A stretch of 64,000 nt of DNA, from the NCBI RefSeq assembly GCF_009811315.1, contig NZ_BLID01000011.1, positions 1 to 64,000 of the forward strand, read 5' to 3'. Under the pieces are notes generated by a model. The model was not told the origin of the DNA, made no database searches, and worked only from the letters and a program-made list of their open reading frames with translations. Below, piece after piece: positions 31,551-43,754 of the stretch. Origin of the DNA: Vibrio atypicus (lineage in GTDB: Bacteria > Pseudomonadota > Gammaproteobacteria > Enterobacterales > Vibrionaceae). Position 1 is the first letter of the stretch. Every line of letters begins with the position of its first letter. The translations under genes and the position numbers were made by a program.

Positions 31551-31883
31551 TTAGCGATCTGCTACAACAACAGTGATGTGGCTTGAACGCTTCAAGATAC
31601 GATCCGCACGACCTTTAGCACGAGGCATAATACGCTTCATGATCGGGCCTTCATCTACGAAGATTTTTGCGACATTTAGATCGTCAATATCTGCGCCTTC
31701 GTTGTGCTCCGCGTTAGCGATAGCTGACTCAAGAACTTTCTTGATCAAATCAGCAGCTTTCTTGTTGCTGAATGTAAGAATTTCTAGAGCCTGGTCAACA
31801 GATTTTCCACGAATTTGATCCGCAACTAAGCGAGCTTTCTGAGGCGAAATGCGAGCAAAGTTATGTTTAGCTAGTGCTTCCAT
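31551..31883 (-). CDS. rplV: 50S ribosomal protein L22
   Basis: Lines the peptide exit tunnel through its extended beta-hairpin ([18 protein letters not shown]), the site of macrolide-resistance changes in other species. Two ATG codons are adjacent; the second (31883) lies at better distance from GGAG and gives the usual 110 residues. Confidence 0.98.
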   Translation of the reverse strand: MEALAKHNFARISPQKARLVADQIRGKSVDQALEILTFSNKKAADLIKKVLESAIANAEHNEGADIDDLNVAKIFVDEGPIMKRIMPRAKGRADRILKRSSHITVVVADR

Positions 31884-31893
31884 CATCTACTCC

Positions 31894-32172
31894 TTAACGC
31901 TTCTTAGCTTTCTTATCCACGACATGGCCGCGGTAAGTACGTGTTGGTGCGAATTCACCCAGTTTGTGACCGATCATTTCTTCAGTTACAAATACTGGTA
32001 CGTGCTGACGACCATTATGGACAGCGATGGTCAAACCGATCATCGTAGGGATGATCATTGAACGACGGGACCAAGTCTTAATAGGCTTCTTGTCTCCGCT
32101 TTCCACCGCTTTCTCTACCTTCTTCAGCAAGTGTAGGTCAATAAAAGGACCTTTCTTGAGAGAACGTGGCAT
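31894..32172 (-). CDS. rpsS: 30S ribosomal protein S19
   Basis: Small-subunit head protein forming bridge B1a. The 92 residues start [20 protein letters not shown] and contain the family signature [19 protein letters not shown]. Confidence 0.99.
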   Translation of the reverse strand: MPRSLKKGPFIDLHLLKKVEKAVESGDKKPIKTWSRRSMIIPTMIGLTIAVHNGRQHVPVFVTEEMIGHKLGEFAPTRTYRGHVVDKKAKKR

Positions 32173-32194
32173 GGCGATTCCTCTTTAATATAGA

Positions 32195-33019
32195 TTACTT
32201 GTTACGACGACGTACGATGTACTTGTCAGTGCGTTTGTTCTTACGAGTCTTGAAGCCTTTAGTAGGCTGACCCCAAGGTGATACTGGGTGACGACCGCCA
32301 GATGTGCGACCTTCACCACCACCGTGTGGGTGATCTACCGGGTTCATTACTACACCACGTACGGTTGGACGTACGCCGCGCCAGCGTGAAGCACCAGCTT
32401 TACCAAGTTCACGTAGCATGTGCTCAGAGTTACCAACTTCACCGATCGTTGCACGACCTTCAGAAAGTACTTTGCGCATTTCGCCAGAACGTAGACGGAT
32501 AGTTACGTATGCACCGTCGCGAGCAACGATTTGAGCATATGCACCAGCCGAACGAGCTAGCTGACCACCTTTACCAGGTTTTAGTTCAACGTTGTGTACA
32601 GTTGAACCAACTGGGATGTTACGCATTGGTAGAGTGTTACCAGCTTTGATTGGTGCATCAACACCAGACTGGATCGCATCACCTGCGTTAACACCTTTAG
32701 GTGCTAGGATGTAACGACGCTCACCGTCTGCGTACAGAACTAGAGCGATGTTAGCGCTACGGTTTGGATCGTATTCAAGACGCTCAACTTTCGCTGGGAT
32801 GCCATCTTTAGTACGTTTAAAGTCAATTACACGGTAGTGGTGCTTGTGACCACCGCCGATGTGACGTACTGTGATACGACCGTTGTTGTTACGACCACCG
32901 TTCTTAGAGTTTTTCTCTAGAAGTGGTGCGTATGGCTTACCCTTGTGTAGGTCAGCGTTAACAACTTTAACAACGTGACGACGACCAGGGGAAGTCGGCT
33001 TACATTTAACAATAGCCAT
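32195..33019 (-). CDS. rplB: 50S ribosomal protein L2
   Basis: Essential for subunit joining and close to the peptidyl transferase centre. The 274 residues include the conserved [20 protein letters not shown] loop, whose histidine corresponds to E. coli His229, and the basic C-terminus. Confidence 0.99.
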   Translation of the reverse strand: MAIVKCKPTSPGRRHVVKVVNADLHKGKPYAPLLEKNSKNGGRNNNGRITVRHIGGGHKHHYRVIDFKRTKDGIPAKVERLEYDPNRSANIALVLYADGERRYILAPKGVNAGDAIQSGVDAPIKAGNTLPMRNIPVGSTVHNVELKPGKGGQLARSAGAYAQIVARDGAYVTIRLRSGEMRKVLSEGRATIGEVGNSEHMLRELGKAGASRWRGVRPTVRGVVMNPVDHPHGGGEGRTSGGRHPVSPWGQPTKGFKTRKNKRTDKYIVRRRNK

Positions 33020-33034
33020 TCTTAACTACTCCTG

Positions 33035-33337
33035 TTATTCCGCGCCGCCAACGAAGTCAAGATCTTGACCTTCTTTCAAAGTAACGTACGCTTTCTTAAC
33101 GTCGCTGCGGCGACCTTGGCGTAGACCTTGACGTTTGGTCTTACCCTTAGTGATAAGAGTATTTACAGACTTAACTTCAACTTCAAATAGCTTTTCTACA
33201 GCTGCTTTGATCTCTTTCTTAGTTGCATCTTTAGCTACTTTGAAAACGATAGTGTTCGCTTTCTCAGCTGCCATAGTTGCTTTTTCAGAGATGTGCGGAG
33301 CACGTAGAACTTTTAGGATACGCTCTTCAGTGATCAT
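33035..33337 (-). CDS. rplW: 50S ribosomal protein L23
   Basis: Docking site for trigger factor and SRP at the tunnel exit. The 100 residues start [21 protein letters not shown]. It overlaps the end of rplD by four bases (ATGA), so the two are translationally coupled. Confidence 0.99.
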
Positions 33338-33936
33338 GCTAGCATCTCCTCAACTTGCTTAACTGCGTCAGCAGTCATTACAACTTTGTCGAACGCGATT
33401 AGAGAAACTGGGTCAATACCAGCTACGTCACGAGCGTCAACTTTGTATAGGTTACGAGCTGCTAGGAATAGATTTTCATCTACTTCGCTAGTCACGATAA
33501 GCGCGTCTGTTAGCTCAAGCTCTTTAAGCTTAGCTACAAGCTCTTTAGTTTTTGGTGCTTCTACTGAGAAGTTATCAACAACGATTAGACGCTCTTGACG
33601 AACTAGCTCAGAAAGAATGCTCTTCATAGCACCACGGTACATTTTTTTGTTTACTTTTTGGCTGTGATCTTGTGGTTTCGCAGCAAAAGTAACACCACCT
33701 GTACGCCAGATTGGGCTACGGATTGTACCAGCGCGCGCACGGCCAGTACCTTTTTGACGCCATGGCTTAGCGCCACCGCCAGAAACTTCTGAACGTGTTT
33801 TCTGAGCACGAGTACCTTGACGAGCACCTGCAGCGAAAGCTACAACTACTTGGTGTACAAGAGCTTCGTTAAACTCACGTCCGAAAGTAGTTTCGGAAAC
33901 AGTTAGTGCATCAGCACCTTTAACCATTAGTTCCAT
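33334..33936 (-). CDS. rplD: 50S ribosomal protein L4
   Basis: Tunnel protein and, in E. coli, regulator of S10 operon transcription and translation through the leader ahead of rpsJ. The 200 residues show the long Arg/Gly-rich loop ([32 protein letters not shown]). A candidate target leader exists at 34910-35206. Confidence 0.99.
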   Translation of the reverse strand: MELMVKGADALTVSETTFGREFNEALVHQVVVAFAAGARQGTRAQKTRSEVSGGGAKPWRQKGTGRARAGTIRSPIWRTGGVTFAAKPQDHSQKVNKKMYRGAMKSILSELVRQERLIVVDNFSVEAPKTKELVAKLKELELTDALIVTSEVDENLFLAARNLYKVDARDVAGIDPVSLIAFDKVVMTADAVKQVEEMLA

Positions 33937-33953
33937 TACTTACTCCTGAGACG

Positions 33954-34583
33954 TTATGCTTTAACAGCTGGTTTAACGATCACGTTGCCACCTGTTGAGC
34001 CTGGTACTGCACCTTTAATAAGAAGCAGATTGCGCTCAGCGTCAACACGTACGATCTCTAGGTTTTGAGTCGTTACACGCTCAGCACCCATGTGACCTGC
34101 CATTTTCTTGCCTTTAAATACGCGACCTGGAGTTTGACATTGGCCAATTGAACCAGGAGCACGGTGAGACAATGAGTTACCGTGAGTCATATCTTGAGTA
34201 CGGAAGTTCCAACGCTTAACAGCGCCTTGGAAGCCCTTACCTTTAGATGTACCAGTAACGTCTACTTTCTTAGTTTCGTTGAATAGTTCAACTGTTAGCT
34301 CAGCGCCAACTTCGAACTCTTCACCGTTTTCCAAACGGAATTCCCAAAGACCGCGACCAGCTTCTACACCTGCTTTAGCAAAGTGACCAGCTTCTGGCTT
34401 AGTAACGCGGTTAGCTTTCTTAGCACCAGTAGTAACCTGGATTGCTGCGTAGCCGTCTGTATCAAGTGTTTTAACTTGAGAAACACGGTTAGCTTCAACC
34501 TCAACAACAGTTACTGGGATAGAAACGCCTTCTTCAGTAAATACGCGGGTCATGCCCACTTTACGACCGATTAGACCAATCAT
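33954..34583 (-). CDS. rplC: 50S ribosomal protein L3
   Basis: Assembly initiator next to the peptidyl transferase centre. The 209 residues show [13 protein letters not shown] and the loop [23 protein letters not shown], which contains the glutamine methylated by PrmB in E. coli. Confidence 0.99.
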   Translation of the reverse strand: MIGLIGRKVGMTRVFTEEGVSIPVTVVEVEANRVSQVKTLDTDGYAAIQVTTGAKKANRVTKPEAGHFAKAGVEAGRGLWEFRLENGEEFEVGAELTVELFNETKKVDVTGTSKGKGFQGAVKRWNFRTQDMTHGNSLSHRAPGSIGQCQTPGRVFKGKKMAGHMGAERVTTQNLEIVRVDAERNLLLIKGAVPGSTGGNVIVKPAVKA

Positions 34584-34597
34584 TCTTCTAATCTCCC

Positions 34598-35206
<609 letters not shown>

Positions 35207-35212
35207 CGACGC

Positions 35213-35240
35213 ATTATACAGATCACAGTTTTACATGCAA
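35213..35240 (-). promoter_or_regulatory. S10 operon promoter
   Basis: On the minus strand -35 TTGCAT (35235-35240) and perfect -10 TATAAT (35213-35218) with 16-bp spacing, followed by the G/C-rich GCGTCGC. It gives a start near 35206, upstream of the hairpin leader of rpsJ. Confidence 0.8.
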
Positions 35241-35312
35241 TACCTGGATGAAAAATAAACGGGAGAAAATAGCGAATAGTCCATAAACCCAATATCTAGA
35301 CTACTAAGCAAC

Positions 35313-35347
35313 AAAAAAGCGCAGACCGATTCAACAGCCTGCGCTTT
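35313..35347 (-). terminator. Terminator of rnr-rlmB
   Basis: A 9-bp stem AAAGCGCAG / CTGCGCTTT (35316-35324 with 35339-35347) with a 14-base loop and a T run on the minus strand, 24 bases past the rlmB stop. It shields the S10 promoter from upstream transcription. Confidence 0.85.
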
Positions 35348-35371
35348 ATTACGAGTTAACCAAACGAACAA

Positions 35372-36109
35372 TTACGCTAAGCGTTGACGCACCGCTTCAA
35401 ACAAACAGATTCCCGATGCAACCGAGACGTTCAAACTCGATACCGAACCCGCCATAGGGATTTTGATCAAGTCGTCGCAGGTTTCACGAGTAAGACGACG
35501 CATACCGTCACCTTCTGCACCCATTACGATGGCAAGTGGGCCTGTTAATCTCGCTTGGTAGATATCATGAGTCGCTTCACCTGCAGTGCCGACAAACCAA
35601 ACACCCTGCTCTTGCAATGTACGCATAGTACGAGCTAAGTTAGTGACACGAACTAAAGGCACCGTCTCTGCCGCGCCACAAGCGACTTTGCTAACGGTTG
35701 CCGTCATTGGCGCTGAGCGATCTTTAGGTACAATCACCGCCACAGCACCAGCAGCATCCGCATTACGAAGACACGCACCAAGATTGTGTGGGTCTGTTAC
35801 ACCATCAAGCACTAACAACAAGGGTGCTTCATTATTGGCAATGATGTCATCTAGGTCATTTTCGTTCAGTTGTTTAGCTGGCTTAACACGCGCCATGATT
35901 CCTTGGTGATTCGCACCACGTGCTTTTTCATCTAAGGTCTTACGTGTCATTTGCTGAATCGACACACCGCATACCTGTAATTCATTCAGAATCGGCATTA
36001 AGCGATCGTCTTGACGACCTTTTAAGACAAACGCTTCAATGAAACGTTCAGGTTCACGCTCTAATACTGCTTTTACTGCGTGAATACCATAAAGAAATTC
36101 GTTACTCAT
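35372..36109 (-). CDS. rlmB: 23S rRNA (guanosine-2251-2'-O)-methyltransferase
   Basis: SPOUT-class methyltransferase that modifies Gm2251 of the P loop with SAM. The 245 residues have the substrate-binding N-terminal domain ([19 protein letters not shown]). The knotted catalytic domain follows ([50 protein letters not shown]). It starts 12 bases after the rnr stop and is co-transcribed with it. Confidence 0.97.
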   Translation of the reverse strand: MSNEFLYGIHAVKAVLEREPERFIEAFVLKGRQDDRLMPILNELQVCGVSIQQMTRKTLDEKARGANHQGIMARVKPAKQLNENDLDDIIANNEAPLLLVLDGVTDPHNLGACLRNADAAGAVAVIVPKDRSAPMTATVSKVACGAAETVPLVRVTNLARTMRTLQEQGVWFVGTAGEATHDIYQARLTGPLAIVMGAEGDGMRRLTRETCDDLIKIPMAGSVSSLNVSVASGICLFEAVRQRLA

Positions 36110-36121
36110 TAATCTATCCGC

Positions 36122-38593
36122 TTACTGTTTTTTGCCACGAGGTTTTTTCGCTTTTGGCTTTGCGCCGCTACGTGGCTTTTTCTTGCGGGCTTTTTCCGCT
36201 TTGCCCGCTTTAGATTTGCCTGACTCTTCTTTACTTCCATCAGGTCTTTTCGTTGGCTCAACCATAGGTTTCGCTCTGTCTACAGAACGACGACCAGTTG
36301 CAGCAGCGTTCTTTTTCGCTTTGGCTTTTTTCTGCGCTTCAGCGGCACGCTTCTTCGCAGTCTTACCTTTGCCGCGTAGCTTACGACTTGTCTCAACTAA
36401 TTCAAAGTCAATTTGGCGATCATCTAAATTCACTGCCAGCACTTTAACTTTAACCGCATCCCCCAAACGATAAATCGCCCCAAAACTCTCACCGATAAGT
36501 CTTTGACCAATAGGATCAAATTGGTAGTAATCGTTCGCAAGCGCTGAAATATGGACTAAACCATCAATGTGAAGTTCAGTTAAACGAACAAAGAAGCCGA
36601 AGCCTGTTACGTTGGCAATCACACCATCCAATTCTTCGCCGACATGGTCTTGCATATACTCACATTTGAGCCAATCAGATACTTCGCGAGTCGCATCATC
36701 TGCACGGCGCTCAGTCATCGAACATTGCTCACCGTAGAAATCCATATCATCAAAGGAATAATGATAGCCACCGGTTGGTGTCCAACGATCTTTAAGCGTA
36801 CCGTTCTCTTTCGCAATCAGGTACTTTATTGCACGGTGAAGCAGCAAATCTGGGTAACGACGAATTGGTGAGGTAAAGTGCGCGTAGCGTTTCAATGCCA
36901 AGCCAAAGTGGCCACAGTTATCTGCGTTGTATACTGCCTGCTTCATTGAGCGAAGCAGCATAGTTTGGATCAACTCTTTGTCTTGGCGCTCTGCAATCAG
37001 CTTAACCAAATCTGCGTAATCCGTTGGAGACGGCTCAAGACCACCATTTAGGTGTAGGCCTAGCTCACCAAGGAAATCACGGAAGCCCTGCAATCGAAGT
37101 TCTCCAGGAGATTCGTGAATACGATATAGCGCGGCTTCTTTGGCTTTTTCAACCAAAGATGCTGATGCGATATTGGCTAGAATCATGCACTCTTCTATTA
37201 ACTTATGTGCATCGTTGCGAATCACTGGTTCAATGCTGTCAATTTTACGCTCAGCATTGAAGATGAATTTAGTTTCTACCGTCTCAAACTCAATCGCGCC
37301 TCGGTTGTCACGGGCACGCTTAAGCACTTTATACATCTTATGTAGCTCTTCAAGATGCGGGACAATTGGCTCATAACGAGAGCGCAACTCTTCATCACCT
37401 TCAAGAATGTCATGCACCTTGTTATAAGTAAGACGAGCGTGGGAATTCATGACCGCTTCATAGTGCTTGTAGCCCGATAGCTTGCCCGACTCTGAGATAG
37501 TCATTTCACATACCATACATAGGCGATCTACTTGTGGGTTCAATGAACACAAGCCGTTTGATAGCACTTCTGGCAGCATTGGGACAACTTGCGATGGGAA
37601 GTAAACCGAGTTACCACGATTAATCGCTTCTTTGTCTAACGCTGTATCAGGTCTTACATAGTAGCTCACATCCGCGATAGCTACCCATAAGCGCCAACCA
37701 CCACTCTTCTTAGCTTGACAGAAAACCGCATCATCAAAGTCACGAGCATCTTCACCATCAATCGTCACCAAAGGCAGATCACGCAGGTCAACACGACCTT
37801 CCTTTGCTTCTTCAGGTACTTCTTCACCTAAATTAGCGATTTGTTTATCTACCGCTTCAGGCCACTCATGTGGAATTTGGTGAGTACGAATAGCAATTTG
37901 TGTTTCCATACCCGGCGCCATGTTTTCGCCTAGTACTTCAATCACTTTGCCCATCATACCGCGTGAACGAGAGCCTCGGTCAGTGATCTCAATAACAACC
38001 ACGTTGCCCATACGCGCACCCGCACGCAGATCATTTGGAATCAAGATGTCGTGTGCGATGCGTGAATCATCTGCAACCACATACGAATAGCCATATTCCA
38101 TAAAGAATCGACCCACGATGTGTGATTGACGCTCTTCTAATACGCGAACCAGGCGCCCTTCCTTGCGGCCACGTTTAGAGTTGTCAGTTGGCTGAACCAA
38201 AACAAAATCGCCATGAATGATATTTTTCATTTGGTGGTGTGGTAAGACGATATCATTATCTTTACCAACGCTTCCTTCAGGACGAACCCAGCCATGACCG
38301 TCTTTGTGACCAATCACGTACCCTTTAATCATTTCAAGCTTTTCTGGCAATGCGTAACATTGGCGACGCGTAAAAACCAGTTGGCCATCGCGTTCCATTG
38401 CTCTTAGTCGACGGCGCAATCCTTCATAGTGATCTTCTCCACTTAGCTTCAACGCTTCGAATAGGTCATTGCGGTTCATAGGAACCCCAGCTTGCTGCAA
38501 AAATTCTAAAATGAACTCTCGGCTAGGGATCGGGTTTTCATAGTTTTCCGATTCGCGAGCTGCAAAAGGGTCATTAGGGATATTGTCTGACAT
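36122..38593 (-). CDS. rnr: Ribonuclease R
   Basis: 3'-to-5' exoribonuclease that degrades structured RNA and takes part in rRNA and tmRNA quality control. The 823 residues have an N-terminal winged-helix, two cold-shock domains, the RNB domain with active site [14 protein letters not shown], an S1 domain and a Lys/Arg-rich tail (about the last 90 residues). The ATG at 38593 is preferred over GTG two codons earlier. The usual upstream nsrR neighbour of many gammaproteobacteria is absent. Confidence 0.97.
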   Translation of the reverse strand: MSDNIPNDPFAARESENYENPIPSREFILEFLQQAGVPMNRNDLFEALKLSGEDHYEGLRRRLRAMERDGQLVFTRRQCYALPEKLEMIKGYVIGHKDGHGWVRPEGSVGKDNDIVLPHHQMKNIIHGDFVLVQPTDNSKRGRKEGRLVRVLEERQSHIVGRFFMEYGYSYVVADDSRIAHDILIPNDLRAGARMGNVVVIEITDRGSRSRGMMGKVIEVLGENMAPGMETQIAIRTHQIPHEWPEAVDKQIANLGEEVPEEAKEGRVDLRDLPLVTIDGEDARDFDDAVFCQAKKSGGWRLWVAIADVSYYVRPDTALDKEAINRGNSVYFPSQVVPMLPEVLSNGLCSLNPQVDRLCMVCEMTISESGKLSGYKHYEAVMNSHARLTYNKVHDILEGDEELRSRYEPIVPHLEELHKMYKVLKRARDNRGAIEFETVETKFIFNAERKIDSIEPVIRNDAHKLIEECMILANIASASLVEKAKEAALYRIHESPGELRLQGFRDFLGELGLHLNGGLEPSPTDYADLVKLIAERQDKELIQTMLLRSMKQAVYNADNCGHFGLALKRYAHFTSPIRRYPDLLLHRAIKYLIAKENGTLKDRWTPTGGYHYSFDDMDFYGEQCSMTERRADDATREVSDWLKCEYMQDHVGEELDGVIANVTGFGFFVRLTELHIDGLVHISALANDYYQFDPIGQRLIGESFGAIYRLGDAVKVKVLAVNLDDRQIDFELVETSRKLRGKGKTAKKRAAEAQKKAKAKKNAAATGRRSVDRAKPMVEPTKRPDGSKEESGKSKAGKAEKARKKKPRSGAKPKAKKPRGKKQ

Positions 38594-38846
38594 AGGCACG
38601 CCTAATTAAGAAGGAAGGTAATTAAATCTAGTATATCCGAGTCACGGTATAAGCTACAGTTTAGTAAGATTAAAATCCCACTTTTTCAATGCCTTTTTCA
38701 TAACTTAGCATCACTTTTCACAACACTTAACAGCATACGATAAAGATCACACTTCATTGCAACTAATAAAGCAAACGATTGCAACCAGTAAAGAGAAGCG
38801 TATTATTCAGGAAAATTTTACTGTTCCTTTTACTAAGAGTATTGCT
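38594..38846. promoter_or_regulatory. Divergent promoter region of rnr and the amidohydrolase
   Basis: A 253-bp A/T-rich gap between divergent genes. It holds a PurR-like operator at 38769-38784 and no open frame with a ribosome binding site. No terminator was seen. Promoter hexamers could not be assigned with confidence. Confidence 0.5.
38769..38784. promoter_or_regulatory. PurR-like operator
   Basis: AAGCAAACGATTGCAA matches the E. coli PurR consensus ACGCAAACGTTTGCGT at 12 of 16 positions, and the conserved GCAAACG core and the TTGC half are intact. It lies 63 bases before the amidohydrolase ATG, a usual distance for a PurR operator. Binding is inferred. Confidence 0.5.
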
Positions 38847-40256
38847 ATGAGTATCAAACGCACACTGCTTGCTACTGCGATTGCCGGCCTAGGTCTTTTT
38901 TCTCTCCCAACCATAGGCGCAGAAAAAGCCGACTTAATGATCACCGACGCGATGGTTCTAACCATGAACCAAGATAAAACCGTTTACCAAAACGGTACCG
39001 TAGTTGTAAAAGATAACAAGATTATTGCGGTTGGCGACGCTTCACTAGCAGAGCAGTTCAAGGCTAAGCAAACTTTAGACGTGGATGGCGATATTGTCAT
39101 GCCAGGTTTAATCAATACTCATACGCACGTCTCAATGACAGTGTTTCGCTCTCTTGCAGATGACGTCCCTGACCGCCTACACCGCTATATTTTCCCATTA
39201 GAAGCCAAACTGGTTTCTCGCGATATGGTTCGTATCGGTGCAAATCTAGGTAACGTCGAAATGGTGAAAGGCGGTGTAACCACTTATGCCGATATGTACT
39301 ACTTTGAAGATGAAGTAGCAAAAACCGTCGATAAAATTGGTATGCGTGCCATCTTAGGCGAAACAGTGATTAAGTTCCCTGTTGCTGACGCAGCCAATGC
39401 TGATGAAGGTATCAAATACGCTCGGAACTTTATTGAAGAGTACAAAGACCACCCTCGCATCACACCTGCTTTTGCCCCTCATGCGCCATACACCAACACG
39501 ACAGAAACCCTACAGAAGGTGGCAAAATTATCACTTGAGCTTGATGTTCCTGTAATGATTCACTTAGCCGAATCTCATCGTGAAGAAGAGAAAATCGCCA
39601 AGCGAGCAAATGGTATGTCTCCGGTGGAATATATGGATAGCATTGGCGCATTGAACAAAAACCTTGTCGGCGCGCACATGATTCTGGTAGATGACAAAGA
39701 TATTGAATTGGTGAAGCAGTCAGACATGGGGGTGGCACATAATATGAGCGCTAACATCAAGTCAGCGAAAGGGGTTTCTCCAGCATTGAAAATGTACGAC
39801 CAGGATATCCGCATCGGTTTAGGTACCGATGGCCCGATGTCTGGCAACACGCTAAGTACGATTGACGAATTCAACCAAGTAGCAAAGGTTCACAAACTAG
39901 TAAATAAAGACCGCGCAGCAATGCCACCACTAAAAGTCATTGATATGGCAACAATGGGCGCAGCGAAAGCTCTGCACATGGAAGACAAAATTGGTTCTCT
40001 GGAAGTAGGTAAACTAGCCGATATTATCGTTATCGATACGAAAGCACCGAACATGGTACCCGTTTACAACCCATACTCAGCGTTAGTGTATTCAGCTAAC
40101 TCTGGCAATGTGCGCCACTCTATCGTCGATGGAAAAGTACTGATGAAAGACCGTGAAATGCTAACAGTTGATGAAGACGCGATTCGAAATGAAGCGCTAG
40201 AATTTACCAAAGTAGTTCGTGAAACAGTGATTGAATCAGGCGAAGTCGTTCAGTAA
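38847..40256 (+). CDS. Exported amidohydrolase, SsnA/MtaD-like deaminase
   Basis: A 469-residue metal-dependent hydrolase of the COG0402 type, which includes S-adenosylhomocysteine/methylthioadenosine, guanine and cytosine deaminases. Metal and catalytic motifs are HTHVSMT, APHAPYT, HLAESHREE and GTDGPMSG. It carries a signal peptide (MSIKRTLLATAIAGLGLFSLPTIGA), so it is probably periplasmic, unlike the cytoplasmic enzymes of the family. The start at 38847 is chosen to begin with that signal; a 30-codon upstream extension lacks family features. A PurR-like site upstream hints at a purine substrate. Confidence 0.8.
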   Translation: MSIKRTLLATAIAGLGLFSLPTIGAEKADLMITDAMVLTMNQDKTVYQNGTVVVKDNKIIAVGDASLAEQFKAKQTLDVDGDIVMPGLINTHTHVSMTVFRSLADDVPDRLHRYIFPLEAKLVSRDMVRIGANLGNVEMVKGGVTTYADMYYFEDEVAKTVDKIGMRAILGETVIKFPVADAANADEGIKYARNFIEEYKDHPRITPAFAPHAPYTNTTETLQKVAKLSLELDVPVMIHLAESHREEEKIAKRANGMSPVEYMDSIGALNKNLVGAHMILVDDKDIELVKQSDMGVAHNMSANIKSAKGVSPALKMYDQDIRIGLGTDGPMSGNTLSTIDEFNQVAKVHKLVNKDRAAMPPLKVIDMATMGAAKALHMEDKIGSLEVGKLADIIVIDTKAPNMVPVYNPYSALVYSANSGNVRHSIVDGKVLMKDREMLTVDEDAIRNEALEFTKVVRETVIESGEVVQ

Positions 40257-40274
40257 TCGCAGCGTTAGAATAAC

Positions 40275-40302
40275 AATGCCCAGCAAGTGCTGGGCATTTT
40301 TG
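40275..40302 (+). terminator. Terminator of the amidohydrolase gene
   Basis: Perfect 11-bp arms AATGCCCAGCA / TGCTGGGCATT (40275-40285 with 40288-40298) followed by TTTTTG, 19 bases past the stop. It faces motX, which ends at 40355 from the other side. Confidence 0.9.
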
Positions 40303-40354
40303 TTTCCGCTATAAACGACTGAGTGCAGTAAGTCGCTTATATGTAAAGCTTTAG

Positions 40355-40993
40355 TTACCAGAAGGTATCGCGCTTTTTCGCTCGAACAATGATATTTTCT
40401 GGCATTCGACGCTCTAGGCCTTGGCGCAGAATCGAGATTCGCTTGTGAGTTCGCTGATCCGCAGTGACTGAGTTGTATAGCCAACGATAAGCGTCTTCAT
40501 AATCTAGCGGACTGCCATAATCACGCAGCAGTAATTCTGCAAGATGAATACGAGCGTTTAGATTCCCCATTGCTGCCGCTTCACGTAAATATGGAATCGC
40601 TCGTTCTTTGTCTTGCTGCACTAACGTACCGCGAGAGTAATAACGACCAATTTGCTCAAGCGCAGCTGGTAAGCCTTGATGCGCTGCATTTTCCATATAG
40701 TAAAGACCGAGCTCTACGTCTTGCTCAACACACACGCCCCAAGCGAGCATATCACCATAGAGAAACTCATAAGATGGTAAGCTGATTCGCGTAGCGCGAG
40801 CGACAATATCTTCCACTAGCTGGCAATTGTCTGCTTTCACTCGTTCAAGATGTTGGTTGTTATTGATCAGTTTTATTAGTTCTGCTTCGGTGTATATAGG
40901 TATTGGTTCACCAATATCAGGCTGATCACTCGCCTGAACCACAGAGGCACTCAAAGCCAATACCATCGAAGCTGCTAATTTTCTTAGCTTCAT
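40355..40993 (-). CDS. motX: Sodium-driven flagellar motor protein MotX
   Basis: A 212-residue periplasmic protein of the T ring, which with MotY holds PomA/PomB stators to the polar flagellar motor of Vibrio. The signal peptide (MKLRKLAASMVLALSASVVQA) is followed by Sel1-type repeats (YGDMLAWGVCVEQDVELGLYYMENAAHQGLPAALEQIGRYYSRG). The sequence closely matches Vibrio MotX as I remember it. The ATG at 40993 is used; the frame extends three codons to GTG. A near-perfect sigma-28 promoter lies about 105 bases upstream. Confidence 0.95.
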   Translation of the reverse strand: MKLRKLAASMVLALSASVVQASDQPDIGEPIPIYTEAELIKLINNNQHLERVKADNCQLVEDIVARATRISLPSYEFLYGDMLAWGVCVEQDVELGLYYMENAAHQGLPAALEQIGRYYSRGTLVQQDKERAIPYLREAAAMGNLNARIHLAELLLRDYGSPLDYEDAYRWLYNSVTADQRTHKRISILRQGLERRMPENIIVRAKKRDTFW

Positions 40994-41098
40994 TTTCTGC
41001 ACTCTTCACTTCGATCATCGACGAAGCCATGTACACATCTCATTAGATTGCACGCTGACAACGTTCTCTTTGCCGCATTTACGGCAAGCTTGATAGTT

Positions 41099-41125
41099 AT
41101 ATCGGCAAGGGGTGCTAACTCTTTA
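41099..41125 (-). promoter_or_regulatory. Sigma-28 (FliA) promoter of motX
   Basis: On the minus strand TAAAGAGT, then exactly 11 bases, then GCCGATAT. This fits the flagellar sigma-28 consensus TAAAGTTT-N11-GCCGATAA with the key TAAA and GCCGAT blocks intact. Late flagellar gene control is expected for a stator-ring protein. It leaves a roughly 100-base leader before the ATG. Confidence 0.85.
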
Positions 41126-41192
41126 ATCAAAATTGCCGCCACAAGGCAAATTGTTGCCATTTGAACAAGATAGATCAAGAAAAATTGGGCAT

Positions 41193-41219
41193 AAAAAAAC
41201 CAGTGCCGAAGCACTGGTT
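41193..41219 (-). terminator. Terminator of purA
   Basis: A 9-bp stem AACCAGTGC / GCACTGGTT with loop CGAA (read on the plus strand), followed by a T run on the minus strand, 27 bases past the purA stop. It isolates purA from the motX promoter. Confidence 0.92.
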
Positions 41220-41245
41220 TTCTAATTCACTGAAATCAATCAGAA

Positions 41246-42595
<1,350 letters not shown>

Positions 42596-42698
42596 CTAGC
42601 ACTGAATCACACTTCTTGCAGTCACTTTTTAAGCATAGAAGCAGCGAGAAGCGCTAAATCATTGAGCTAACGAAAAATATCGTGCATTTTTCATACAC

Positions 42699-43640
42699 TT
42701 ATTCGTCCGCGTAGATTTTTACACTGAGTTCACCGTCAACATCAATACAAGCGCGGTACATTCCCGAACTATTCATGGCAAAGTGAACATAACCGTTATG
42801 ATCGATCGCAATAAGTCCACCTTCACCGCCCATCTCTTTGAGTTCTCCTTGGATAACTGATTCACTGGCAGTATGCACATCTTCTTTTAAGTAACGCATT
42901 CGCGCCGCCACATCTCCAGCCACGGTTTTACGAATGAAGAATTCCCCCATCCCGGTAGTCGAAACTGCAACATTGCCATTTTCAGCAAAAGTACCCGCGC
43001 CAATAATGGAAGAATCACCAACTCGGCCATATTTCTTATTGGTGATGCCACCCGTACTGGTTGCTGCAGCTAGATTGCCATGCTGATCCAGAGCCACTGC
43101 CCCAACCGTGCCAAACTTTTTATCGTCTGGGTATTTAGATTCCGACAGCGCAAACAAACCTTTTTCTTTCATTGACTGTAGCTGGTCATAACGTCGATCG
43201 GTAAAAAAGTAATCTTGCTCAATAAACTCGTAGCCGTGTTCGAAAGCAAACTCCTCAGCACCGTCAGCAATCAAGAGTACGTGATTGCTTTTGGTCATCA
43301 CATCTCGAGCTAGCTCGACAGGGTTTTTAATATGGCGCACTCCAGCGATGGCACCTGCATCCATCCCCAGACCATGCATGACAGAGGCATCCATTTCGAC
43401 CATCTCTTTATTGGTCAGCACAGACCCTTTACCAGCATTGAAATTCGGAGAGTCTTCTAGCACTTTCACCGCGGCTACAACGGCATCCAGTGCATCGCCA
43501 GATTTCGCTAATACATTATGCCCAGCTCGTACTGATGCTTCCAAATCAGCCAAAATGGAAGCCTGTAGTTCATCGCTCATCTGCTCACGCAGGATGGTTC
43601 CTGCGCCACCATGAATGGCCATAGAAAAAGGTTGAGGCAT
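42699..43640 (-). CDS. Isoaspartyl peptidase/L-asparaginase (Ntn hydrolase)
   Basis: Removes isoaspartate from peptides and hydrolyses asparagine. The 313 residues start IHGGAGTIL and auto-cleave to expose Thr178 in the motif KKFGTVGAVAL. Downstream GDSSIIGAGTFA and STTGMGE form the rest of the active site. The family matches E. coli IaaA but lacks its signal-like N-terminus. GGAG precedes the ATG. Likely monocistronic between purA and slyD. Confidence 0.9.
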   Translation of the reverse strand: MPQPFSMAIHGGAGTILREQMSDELQASILADLEASVRAGHNVLAKSGDALDAVVAAVKVLEDSPNFNAGKGSVLTNKEMVEMDASVMHGLGMDAGAIAGVRHIKNPVELARDVMTKSNHVLLIADGAEEFAFEHGYEFIEQDYFFTDRRYDQLQSMKEKGLFALSESKYPDDKKFGTVGAVALDQHGNLAAATSTGGITNKKYGRVGDSSIIGAGTFAENGNVAVSTTGMGEFFIRKTVAGDVAARMRYLKEDVHTASESVIQGELKEMGGEGGLIAIDHNGYVHFAMNSSGMYRACIDVDGELSVKIYADE

Positions 43641-43681
43641 ATTAGTCTCCAGATCGAAGTCAGTTTAAACACTATCGACAA

Positions 43682-43717
43682 ACAAAAAGGCGCTTCCCGA
43701 TTAAGGGAAGCGCCTTT
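43682..43717 (-). terminator. Terminator of slyD
   Basis: A perfect 13-bp stem (43686-43698 with 43705-43717; loop GATTAA) followed by TTTTTG on the minus strand, 37 bases past the slyD stop. Confidence 0.93.
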
Positions 43718-43754
43718 GTTAACTTTTCACGTTATATTCAATCAAGGTTGAATA

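Noticed and set aside
40990-41214. 74-codon minus-strand frame upstream of motX with a hydrophobic start
   Set aside because: It runs through the sigma-28 promoter and the motX leader, overlaps the motX start in another frame and has no ribosome binding site. Most likely chance.
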